Shown: piece by piece, positions 53,996 to 61,195 of the stretch
Numbering within the stretch: the stretch's first letter is position 1
How the letters are laid out: every line of letters starts with the position of its first letter
Assembly (NCBI RefSeq): GCF_000222485.1
Contig: NC_015914.1
Span: 5,500,001-5,564,000 of the forward strand
Direction: 5' to 3'
Length of the DNA stretch: 64,000 nucleotides
DNA from: Cyclobacterium marinum DSM 745
GTDB lineage: Bacteria; Bacteroidota; Bacteroidia; Cytophagales; Cyclobacteriaceae
Translations under genes and position numbers: made by a program
Notes under the pieces: model-generated
What the model was told of the DNA's origin: nothing
The model's database searches: none
Seen by the model: the letters and a program-made list of their open reading frames with translations, nothing else

Positions 53996-54456
53996 AATTT
54001 GACATTTGATTTTTCTATGTGATCTAATATTTGATGCAGCCTTTCCTTGGCCTTGGTACCCATCGTGGTAAGCTTTTCATTTTTAGCCAATGAAAAAGTC
54101 ACGGTTGGATCTACCACTGACACCTCTATAATTCCTTCATTGTCCATTTCCTGCACAATAACATTGCACGGTAGCATTATTCCAGCCTTATTTTCGGTAG
54201 ATAATGCTTCCAAGGCGAGTTCGGCATTGCAAGCACCCAATATTGTGTATCGATTTATTTCTTTTCCTAGATTTTCCTGAATATGATCATGAAGATTAAA
54301 GTGATTGACAACCTTAAGCTCCATCTGATTCAATGCATCTCTTACATTTTGCACGGCAACTTCAAAGGTTAGCGAGCCGTACCTTCTGCTTAAAGCGTAG
54401 GGCGTATGCATGCTTTCCTTATAATTTTCCTCAGCTATTTTATTTTTATCGCTCAT
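53992..54456 (-). CDS. DUF302 domain protein, copy 2
   Basis: A 154-aa DUF302 protein (YTILGACNAELALEAL, IMLPCNVIVQ, SVVDPTVTF) with an N-terminal extension of about 30 residues relative to the third copy. Its start is 27 bp from the third DUF302 gene and its stop overlaps the small lipoprotein start. Confidence 0.88.
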   Translation of the reverse strand: MSDKNKIAEENYKESMHTPYALSRRYGSLTFEVAVQNVRDALNQMELKVVNHFNLHDHIQENLGKEINRYTILGACNAELALEALSTENKAGIMLPCNVIVQEMDNEGIIEVSVVDPTVTFSLAKNEKLTTMGTKAKERLHQILDHIEKSNVKL

Positions 54457-54483
54457 GACAGGGGGTTATAGACTTTCAATGAC

Positions 54484-54852
54484 TTACTTCAACCTGGCTT
54501 GAATTTCCTTGGCTATTTCAGAGAGACCCTCGTTTTCTACCGCCTGCATGGAGGCTACCGGGTCCACTGCCGCGACTTCAACGCCATTATTAACTTGCTG
54601 TACAATTACATTGCAGGGCAGCATCGCTCCAATTTTATCTTCAGCTAATAATGCTATATGAGCGAAAGGCGGATTGCATGCACCCAGAATCTTGTAAGGC
54701 CGAAAATCTTTATCCAGCTTTTTCTTCAGGGTTTCTTTTACATCGATCTCGGTAAGGATTCCGAACCCTTCTTCTTTCAGGGCGTCCGTTACTTTTTGGA
54801 TCGCTTCCTCGAAGCTTGCGTCTTTCAATGTTTTTTCGTGATAGTATTTCAT
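54484..54852 (-). CDS. DUF302 domain protein, copy 3
   Basis: A 122-aa DUF302 protein with GFGILTEIDVKETL, YKILGACNPPFAH and MLPCNVIVQQ. It resembles copy 1 (43240) more than copy 2 and is the first gene of its unit; a perfect 18-bp palindrome lies 58 bp upstream. Confidence 0.88.
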   Translation of the reverse strand: MKYYHEKTLKDASFEEAIQKVTDALKEEGFGILTEIDVKETLKKKLDKDFRPYKILGACNPPFAHIALLAEDKIGAMLPCNVIVQQVNNGVEVAAVDPVASMQAVENEGLSEIAKEIQARLK

Positions 54853-54909
54853 CTTTCAATTTTTTAGTTTTCTATCCAATGGGATTGTAGTGATTTAAAT
54901 CGTAAAATG

Positions 54910-54927
54910 ATGTAACAATTGTTACAT
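54910..54927. promoter_or_regulatory. Perfect 18-bp palindrome, CRP/FNR-like operator candidate
   Basis: ATGTAACAATTGTTACAT is its own reverse complement. The TGTAAC-N4-GTTACA spacing resembles sites of the CRP/FNR family. It lies 58 bp upstream of the DUF302 gene on the minus strand. A nitric-oxide or oxygen-responsive regulator would fit the island, but no such regulator gene is in the window. Confidence 0.6.
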
Positions 54928-55008
54928 AACTGTTTAGCTACTCCCTTAAAACGTTGTCTATCGCTTTGAGACGATCAATTGCTACCTTCCAACCTTTAGA
55001 TCAGCTAG

Positions 55009-55572
55009 CTAGTCATTAATGTTTCGTGTTTCTTCATCTAACTTACCTTCAAACTCAGGTAAGGGTCTGTTTTTCTTTTCCTCTTCTGTCTCCACCACAC
55101 CATTTTCTCTGATGTCGTTGATCAACCATTGCATTTCCATAATTTCCCTACGTTGGGCTTTAATAATTTCGTTAGCGAGTTTCCTTACCCGTACATCTTT
55201 TATTTGAGCACGCTCACTCGTTAAAATAGCAATTGAATGATGTGGAATCATACCTTCCATGTAGTCAACACCTGTGACGGTAACCTGACTTCTCACCAGT
55301 CCAATACCACCGGCAATGAGCAAAACACCCAATGTAATAATCGCGATATTGGCACTTCGCTTCTTGTACATATTAAGCATAAACAATAGCATGATGATAA
55401 TCATGGATCCGGCCATAATCAGCGTCATAAAAAGCCTTGTTTCACTAAACCAGAAATGATCAATAATCTGGTAAGAGTGGGTGTACATTAAAAAAAACAT
55501 TGCTACCATTGCGGTTGCAATCATTGCAAAAAATTTAGCGTAATTGTTGCCGTGTTTCTGTTCGTTTTGCAT
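55009..55572 (-). CDS. DUF305 domain membrane protein
   Basis: A 187-aa protein with three N-terminal TM helices (about 13-30, 46-68, 74-94) and a DUF305 domain including YMEGMIPHHSIAI (His111, His112), RKLANEIIKAQRREIMEMQW. DUF305 proteins are ferritin-like and often lie in copper operons. It is the gene after the multicopper oxidase (59 bp gap). Confidence 0.88.
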   Translation of the reverse strand: MQNEQKHGNNYAKFFAMIATAMVAMFFLMYTHSYQIIDHFWFSETRLFMTLIMAGSMIIIMLLFMLNMYKKRSANIAIITLGVLLIAGGIGLVRSQVTVTGVDYMEGMIPHHSIAILTSERAQIKDVRVRKLANEIIKAQRREIMEMQWLINDIRENGVVETEEEKKNRPLPEFEGKLDEETRNIND

Positions 55573-55631
55573 CTTAATTGATTTTGATTAGGTTATTAAT
55601 TTATCCACTTAGTATAGTGTGTTCTTATTAT

Positions 55632-57959
55632 TTAAAATCTGACAGATAAGCCTCCCCCAGCTCCGAAGCGATTATCGTAACTGGCCATCAGGGAAAAGTT
55701 TCTGGATAGAAAGTACTCCACTCCGGCTGACCATGTAGTTTCACCTTTGTAGTCTACAGGCTCATCACTCCCTTCCTCTGTCAAATTATTAACCAAGCCG
55801 AAATCAGCCTGGTATTCGTAGTTGCCAAATATGGCGGTTCGTGGGAAGATCATAATCTCCCGGCTTACCCTGATTTCAGGCCGTAATTTGTTATCCATCC
55901 TTACATCCAGGTTGAACATATAAGGAGTGAAAAACCTAATACCGGCAATTGCCGTGACAGAAAGATCATCTAAACTGTTCTGAATTTCGTTCTCTACGTT
56001 CACCCCGGCAAAAACCCTGAAATAGTCATAGAGATATCTTTCATAGGTGAATTCGGTTTCCATATTTTCATTATAACCCACTTCAGCATTTAGGTTAAAC
56101 TGATTTCTTATGTTAGAAGATACGAGGTTGATTTCTGTCATGTGTGAAGCGACATCAGCCATACCCCAGCTGTAGAAATGATTGGCCTCTCCAAATAAAA
56201 TCTCGGCCGGATATTTTTCCAATCGGGGATCACGCTCTGTACCATAGCTTACTGCTCTGGCCATACCACCAATCATGTGATAGAGTACATGGCAGTGCAG
56301 GAACCAATCACTATCTTCATTAGCATCAAACTCAATTACCGTTTTTTGCATAGGCGGTACATTAACTGTGTGCTTTAAAGGAGAATAATCACCATGCTTA
56401 TTGATTACCCTGAAAAAATGGCCGTGAAGGTGCATGGGATGGTGCATCATGGTCAGGTTATTGAAGGTGATGCGCACCTTTTCGCCTTTGGAAATCTTGA
56501 TCATGTCGGCCTCTGACAAAGGGACACCGTTCATGCTCCAGATGTAGCGCCACATGTTACCGGTAAGGTTGAGCAAAATGTTTCTTACCGGCTGATTGTC
56601 ATCAATTACAGTGTTGGCAGGAGCTTTCAAATAATCATAATTGTATTCGGAGAACATATTCATACCAGCCATTTGGTCTTCCGATTTTGATACTTTCATT
56701 TCCATGTCTTGTTCATGGCCCATTTGTGAATGATCCATGTTTTGCTTAATGCCCTCCATTTGGGTTTCCTGCTGATTGTTCATGCCATGATTCATTTTGG
56801 AATGATCCATACCCTCCATTTTCATGTCACTATCCATCTGCATACCCCAGTTGTTCATCATCTCATCGGGTTCTTCATTACTGGGGTTGAATTTCATAGC
56901 GGGTGCTCCCATTCGCATATTCATTTTGGCCATTTGTTGCATCATCTTGATCTTATCCGGCCTTTCTACCACGGGAGCAGCTAAAATTTTTCCTTTGCCG
57001 AGATAAGCCTGGGAATGACCAGACCCATCCTGGGCCATTGCTCTAAATTCAATCTTACCCTCGTTCGGAATAGTGACGATAAAATCATATGTTTCAGCTA
57101 TGCCAATAAAAGTCTTATTACGCCTCACTGGTACTACATTTAGTCCATCGGCAGCTACCAATAAGGGGGCTTCCCCACCAAAGGTCATCCAGAATTGCGA
57201 AGAGGCTGCTCCGTTGATAATGCGTAGACGCACCTTCTCTCCCGGCTCAAATTGTGGGTATTCCTGCACTTCCTCCCCGTTGTTAAGAAAGGCAGGGTAA
57301 TAGATGTCGGCAATGTCAGCACTTTCCATCCTTTGTCTCCAGAAATTTAACTGGGCACCAAAGGCCCCACGGGCAATGACCTGATTGAGCGGAGTTGCCG
57401 TACCTTTCTTGATGTTATACCACTCGTTACCCCGCTTTAAATTGCGCAGCACATTTCTTGGTTTTTGATTAGTCCAGTCAGAAAGCACCATCACTAACTC
57501 CTTATCATATTCCAGAGTTTCCCCTTCTTTCGGGTCTATTATGATAGAACCATACACTCCACTTTGCTCTTGCAACATGGTATGGGAGTGGTACCAGTAA
57601 GTACCGGATTGTATCAGTGGGAACTCGTATTTTTGAGTTTGACCAGGTTCTATAGGCGGAGTAGTTAAATAGGGCACACCGTCATAAAAGTTGGGTAGTA
57701 GTAATCCATGCCAATGAACAGAGGTTTCCACATCCATCTCATTTTTTACATATATTACGGCATAATCACCTTCTTTAAACCGAATAGTGGGTCCTGGAAT
57801 GCTGCCATTGACAGTCATTCCCATGGTTTCCTTTCCAGCCTTATTCACTAGCTCCTGTTTAATAGTCAGGTTATAAACTGAAGTATCTGATTGTGCTGTT
57901 ACTGCTACCCCTAATAGTAAGAGTAAAATTGTTAAAGCAAGGCTGCGTTGTAATGGCAT
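55632..57959 (-). CDS. Multicopper oxidase (CopA-like) fused to a CopB-like beta-barrel
   Basis: A 775-aa exported protein. Signal peptide: LLLLLGVAVTAQ (to about 22). The multicopper oxidase part has all four ligand sets: HWHG (82-85), YHSH (123-126), HHPMHLHGHF (about 505) and HCHVLYHMIGGM (about 560). A Met/His-rich stretch (MDSDMKMEGMDHSKMNHGM) lies between. The last ~175 residues, with VSYGTE and then NEDANH-like SWGMADVASHMTE, LDVRMDNKLRPEIRVSR and a terminal aromatic-rich GGGLSVRF, look like the CopB outer-membrane barrel. A fusion of the two resistance proteins would be outer-membrane-anchored. Confidence 0.88.
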   Translation of the reverse strand: MPLQRSLALTILLLLLGVAVTAQSDTSVYNLTIKQELVNKAGKETMGMTVNGSIPGPTIRFKEGDYAVIYVKNEMDVETSVHWHGLLLPNFYDGVPYLTTPPIEPGQTQKYEFPLIQSGTYWYHSHTMLQEQSGVYGSIIIDPKEGETLEYDKELVMVLSDWTNQKPRNVLRNLKRGNEWYNIKKGTATPLNQVIARGAFGAQLNFWRQRMESADIADIYYPAFLNNGEEVQEYPQFEPGEKVRLRIINGAASSQFWMTFGGEAPLLVAADGLNVVPVRRNKTFIGIAETYDFIVTIPNEGKIEFRAMAQDGSGHSQAYLGKGKILAAPVVERPDKIKMMQQMAKMNMRMGAPAMKFNPSNEEPDEMMNNWGMQMDSDMKMEGMDHSKMNHGMNNQQETQMEGIKQNMDHSQMGHEQDMEMKVSKSEDQMAGMNMFSEYNYDYLKAPANTVIDDNQPVRNILLNLTGNMWRYIWSMNGVPLSEADMIKISKGEKVRITFNNLTMMHHPMHLHGHFFRVINKHGDYSPLKHTVNVPPMQKTVIEFDANEDSDWFLHCHVLYHMIGGMARAVSYGTERDPRLEKYPAEILFGEANHFYSWGMADVASHMTEINLVSSNIRNQFNLNAEVGYNENMETEFTYERYLYDYFRVFAGVNVENEIQNSLDDLSVTAIAGIRFFTPYMFNLDVRMDNKLRPEIRVSREIMIFPRTAIFGNYEYQADFGLVNNLTEEGSDEPVDYKGETTWSAGVEYFLSRNFSLMASYDNRFGAGGGLSVRF

Positions 57960-58078
57960 AAGTTAATTTTTAATTCTTTTAGTTATACAATAAGGTTTTC
58001 AGTAAATCAATAATCATTCCTTTATTCAATTTTAAGGATGTAAAACAATCAATCTATCCTTATATTGTTTATGATATT

Positions 58079-58099
58079 TTGATTAAAATGTATAAAATT
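58079..58099 (-). promoter_or_regulatory. Weak TGTATGA-type motif upstream of the multicopper oxidase
   Basis: The plus-strand TTGATTAAAATGTATAAAAT matches TTGACTTTGATGTATGATAT at about 15 of 21 positions. It is 120 bp upstream of the gene and only 13 bp from IS copy 2, so the insertion did not remove it. The match is weak and AT-rich. Confidence 0.3.
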
Positions 58100-58103
58100 T
58101 TAA

Positions 58104-58112
58104 CTTTTTTTT
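58104..58112. repeat. Target site duplication, left of IS copy 2
   Basis: CTTTTTTTT directly before the CAAT end; it recurs at 59448-59456. Confidence 0.85.
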
Positions 58113-59447
58113 CAATGCTGTCCTAAATAATTTTTGATTTATCATTTGGTCTGTATTTGGATAGCAATTAGGCATCTTTTAAGTAGCTTAAGAAAATAGA
58201 TCCCCCTGTACTACATTCTGGGGTGGTTTGTCGGGTTCGATAAATGGGCTATCAAGCCATTTTTGCAGTTCGATTTTAACAAAAATATTGAGTCGGATAA
58301 AGGCGACCAGATTGGAGAGGTGCCACCCGAATTTTGCTGTTGCCTTCATGACTTTGAGCAGAAGGATGGTGATCAATGCCGTCCATATCTGGATCATTAC
58401 CGCATTTTTGGAGGTCCCGATAAAGGTTTTAATATGCAATAGTTGTTTAATGTCTCTAAAAAACACTTCAATTTCCCATCTTGATTTGTAGAGGTCCCCA
58501 ATGGTCTGTGCGGCCCAAGCAAAGTTGTTGGTGATCAGTTCTATGGTCTGCCCGTTTTCCTCATCCCACACAGCCACTCTTCTAAGCCTTCCAGGATATT
58601 TGGCTTTGGACTGTGGGTTGGTCAGTTCGATTTCTTCGTCTTTGAGCACATGCTGGGCGGTTGTTGTGGGAAGTTCACGTTCTTCTATGGAGCTGAAAGC
58701 AAGGTTGCCCTTGTGTCTGATCACGAAGAATACCCCCTTGCTGTCCCAAACGTTGAGCATAGGGAAGTCATTGTAATATCGGTCGGCGACGATCACTGAT
58801 CCTTTTTCTAGGGGGATGTTGTAAGCCCCCTTATTGTCACCGACACTCCCTTCGGTAATATTCACGTAAACAGGAAGTTTTCCGTCATATTCTAAAAGCG
58901 TATGCATCTTTACCGCTCCCTTTTTGGTACGGAAAGTAGCCCAATCAAACACCGAAAGGCAAAGGCTAATAACTGTGGCATCCAGCAAATAAACAGGAAC
59001 CTTGATCCTGAGTTTGGACCTCTTGACAGATGCCTGCTGTCCTAAACTTCCCAACAGAGAATAGTAAAGGTCCCTGAAAAGGTCCGAATCCCTTCGTTTG
59101 TTTTGATAGCTGATACTTGATTTCGATGGGGCTTTGATAATGCCAAGGTGGTTAAGGTTCCCAGTGGCAGACCGAAGCCCATTGGAAATATCCCTTACCG
59201 ATGTGCTCTTGGCAAAATGGCAGAACAACATCGAAACCAGGTGGGTCCAGCTGTCAAATCCTTTGCATCCCTTGTCGGTTTGCTTTTCTTTTACCAATTT
59301 TTTGAAAATTGAACGGTCAATCTTTTTAATAATCTGTGAAAACAATGTAATATTACACATGAGAGGTTCGTGTTTTTTGGTGCAAACCCAAAATAACTAT
59401 TTTGGGCAAAAAATTGAACCTCTCATTTTTTATTTAGGACGCTATTG
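58113..59447 (-). mobile_element. IS4-family insertion sequence, copy 2 (1335 bp)
   Basis: Same terminal repeats and length as copy 1 but inverted, with its own 9-bp target duplication. The right flank is a T-run just before the second HMA-AraC regulator gene's end. Confidence 0.95.
58188..59360 (-). CDS. IS4-family transposase, copy 2
   Basis: An intact 390-aa transposase, identical in sequence to copy 1, with the same DDE residues and YKSRWEIEVFFRDIK signature. The nested hairpin overlies its start codon as in copy 1. Confidence 0.95.
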   Translation of the reverse strand: MCNITLFSQIIKKIDRSIFKKLVKEKQTDKGCKGFDSWTHLVSMLFCHFAKSTSVRDISNGLRSATGNLNHLGIIKAPSKSSISYQNKRRDSDLFRDLYYSLLGSLGQQASVKRSKLRIKVPVYLLDATVISLCLSVFDWATFRTKKGAVKMHTLLEYDGKLPVYVNITEGSVGDNKGAYNIPLEKGSVIVADRYYNDFPMLNVWDSKGVFFVIRHKGNLAFSSIEERELPTTTAQHVLKDEEIELTNPQSKAKYPGRLRRVAVWDEENGQTIELITNNFAWAAQTIGDLYKSRWEIEVFFRDIKQLLHIKTFIGTSKNAVMIQIWTALITILLLKVMKATAKFGWHLSNLVAFIRLNIFVKIELQKWLDSPFIEPDKPPQNVVQGDLFS

Positions 59448-59456
59448 CTTTTTTTT
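59448..59456. repeat. Target site duplication, right of IS copy 2
   Basis: CTTTTTTTT, identical to 58104-58112, at the start of a longer T-run. Confidence 0.8.
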
Positions 59457-59465
59457 TTAAAAAAA

Positions 59466-60044
59466 TTAGATTTTTGGCAAACCTTCCTGAGAATTAGAAT
59501 CAGTTCCTCCTCTTTTTTTATACGCACTAATGGAAAAACCAGTAACCTTTTTGAATTGGTTAGATAAATAATGAACGCTGCTGTACCCCAATTTTATGGC
59601 AATTTCGGAAACATTAAGCTGACCATATTCCAGAAACTCTTTTACTTTTTCAATGCGAATATGGATGTAATATTTCTCTAGGGTTTCTCCTGTTTCTTTA
59701 GAGAACACTTTGCTGAGGTAATTGTAATTCTTATCAATTCTTGATGAAATGTATGCTGATAATTTTATATTATTTTTAGGTTTTTTTTGCACGAACTTCA
59801 GGTAATCCAATACTGCGATTTTGATCTGCTCTATTAAAATTGTCTTTTTGTCATAAATAAGTTCAAATCCGAACTTTTTTATTCTTAAATCGATTTCTTC
59901 CAGTGAGATGGTAGCCGATATTATCACTTCGGCACAACCCAACCTAACAGACTGTATATCAACACCACAAACCTTCAATTCATTTTCGACAACCAAAATG
60001 CAGCTTGGAGAAACCATATTTTTTATATGGAGCTTGGTTATCAT
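59466..60044 (-). CDS. HMA-like / AraC-type regulator, copy 2
   Basis: A 192-aa regulator with an HMA-like N-terminus and AraC HTH pair (VSEIAIKLGYSSVHYLSNQF), closely related to that at 44360 (which shares KLGYSSVHYLS). It lacks the C-terminal PRPP-synthetase-like domain. Its metal-binding motif reads NMVSPSC, so the first Cys of the CxxC pair is Ser12; only Cys15 remains. If the domain senses copper, this copy may be altered in affinity or metal. It starts 1 bp after the membrane metal-binding gene and is the last gene of the Cus operon. Confidence 0.85.
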   Translation of the reverse strand: MITKLHIKNMVSPSCILVVENELKVCGVDIQSVRLGCAEVIISATISLEEIDLRIKKFGFELIYDKKTILIEQIKIAVLDYLKFVQKKPKNNIKLSAYISSRIDKNYNYLSKVFSKETGETLEKYYIHIRIEKVKEFLEYGQLNVSEIAIKLGYSSVHYLSNQFKKVTGFSISAYKKRGGTDSNSQEGLPKI

Positions 60045-60045
60045 T

Positions 60046-60435
60046 TTATTTAAAATAAGACCGCATGTTTTTTTCAGAAATGAAATAGTAAACCCCTTTA
60101 CCCTGACCGGGCCTTAGTGTTATAAATGCCTCCGCTTTATCCACCTTTTCTCCTGAATAAGGGTCTATGGTGTACCGCACATTGTCGGTATTCTCTTTTA
60201 TTTTGGCAACACACATTTGGCAGCAGCCATAGTACGTTTTACCGTCTGCTTCAACGGGAATTTGCTCTACCCCCATGAAGGCATCATTGACCATACAAAC
60301 CAGTTCGTTCGGTATTTGCTCATTTTCCTTTACTTCAACCGGAATTCGGTTAAACACATCAGAAAATTGCCAGAAAAGGCCTCCAATGATTAAAAGGCCA
60401 AATCCAGAAAGTATTATTATTGATTGTCTGTCCAT
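60046..60435 (-). CDS. Membrane-anchored Cys-rich metal-binding protein (TRASH/YHS-like)
   Basis: A 129-aa protein with one N-terminal TM helix (about 6-24) and a domain with Cys47 (LVCMVNDAFMG), then the YYGCCQMC cluster (Cys71, 72, 75). The arrangement recalls TRASH/YHS-type metal-binding proteins. It may capture copper at the inner membrane for delivery to the CusB/RND system upstream or to the AraC regulator downstream. Confidence 0.75.
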   Translation of the reverse strand: MDRQSIIILSGFGLLIIGGLFWQFSDVFNRIPVEVKENEQIPNELVCMVNDAFMGVEQIPVEADGKTYYGCCQMCVAKIKENTDNVRYTIDPYSGEKVDKAEAFITLRPGQGKGVYYFISEKNMRSYFK

Positions 60436-60524
60436 AATTGAAAAGATTTATGGTACCTGTGGGAATGCAATGATCATCATCTGATTGATGAAATAACTGC
60501 AACCTTTCCCACAGGGTTTGAGAT

Positions 60525-61052
60525 TTAATTGATCGTTTCCTTCACACTTCCACATTTCAACATTTTGTCACCGAAATAAGGATTTTTGATCTCCTTCTCA
60601 TTTGATAACCAAAAAGCACCGGTGTTTCCATTGGCCATCGGGCAGTACTCCAGGTATATTTCACCCATTGAGAGTGTACTGGCTTTAACCAATGTTGTCA
60701 TTTCATTACTTAACACGGCAAAGGCTTTTCGCTGCTCATCCAGGGTGGAAGCTGAAGCTACTTTACCTGCTTCGGCCTGTGCAGATTTGGTATTCTCTAA
60801 GGAAGCCAAAGACTTTTGAAGCTTATCAGCAGCCCCTTTAGCTTCATCCGGCTGAGATGCTACCAATGCTTCTTTGAGGTGAATATAATGGCCGTAAGCT
60901 TTGCTCATCGCTTCATCTTTGAACATTGGATCCATCTGTTGTCCACCGGATTGTTTACCATGTCCTGCATGATCGTGTTGTGCCAAGGCCCCGAAGGTTA
61001 CGAAAGCCAGAGCCATCATTAGAACTGCCTTTTTTCTCATTACATTTTTCAT
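60525..61052 (-). CDS. DUF3347 periplasmic protein
   Basis: A 175-aa exported protein: signal peptide ending at ALAQ (residue 25), a short His-rich segment (HDHAGHGK), then DUF3347 ending YCPMANGNTGAFW and NPYFGDKMLKCG. The Cys-Pro-Met and Met-Leu-Lys-Cys elements resemble the lipoprotein at 28878 and the tail of CusB at 61192. It is in the Cus operon. Confidence 0.88.
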   Translation of the reverse strand: MKNVMRKKAVLMMALAFVTFGALAQHDHAGHGKQSGGQQMDPMFKDEAMSKAYGHYIHLKEALVASQPDEAKGAADKLQKSLASLENTKSAQAEAGKVASASTLDEQRKAFAVLSNEMTTLVKASTLSMGEIYLEYCPMANGNTGAFWLSNEKEIKNPYFGDKMLKCGSVKETIN

Positions 61053-61078
61053 TTTATTGATTTTTAAAGGTTAAACAT

Positions 61079-61195
61079 TTATAGAATGGCTATCCCGACC
61101 ACTATAAGAATAACGATTCCCCAGATGATCCGAGAAAACCATATTTTTAATTTTGATGGGGGCTTTTCATCCCCCGTTTTGCAACATTCCTTCAT
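61079..61195 (-). CDS. Small 38-aa membrane peptide of the Cus operon
   Basis: The ATG at 61193-61195 overlaps the CusB stop (ATGA). The peptide starts MKECCKTGDEKPPSK, with a CC pair, and ends in a single hydrophobic helix (IIWGIVILIVVGIAIL). Its tight coupling and Cys pair argue for a real gene. It may be a copper-handling peptide or a small RND partner. Confidence 0.7.
   Translation of the reverse strand: MKECCKTGDEKPPSKLKIWFSRIIWGIVILIVVGIAIL

Noticed and set aside
48023..59456. Composite transposon formed by the two IS copies
   Set aside because: Each copy has its own distinct 9-bp target duplication, and the outer flanks (ATTTTAGTT and CTTTTTTTT) do not match each other, so the pair shows two separate insertions.
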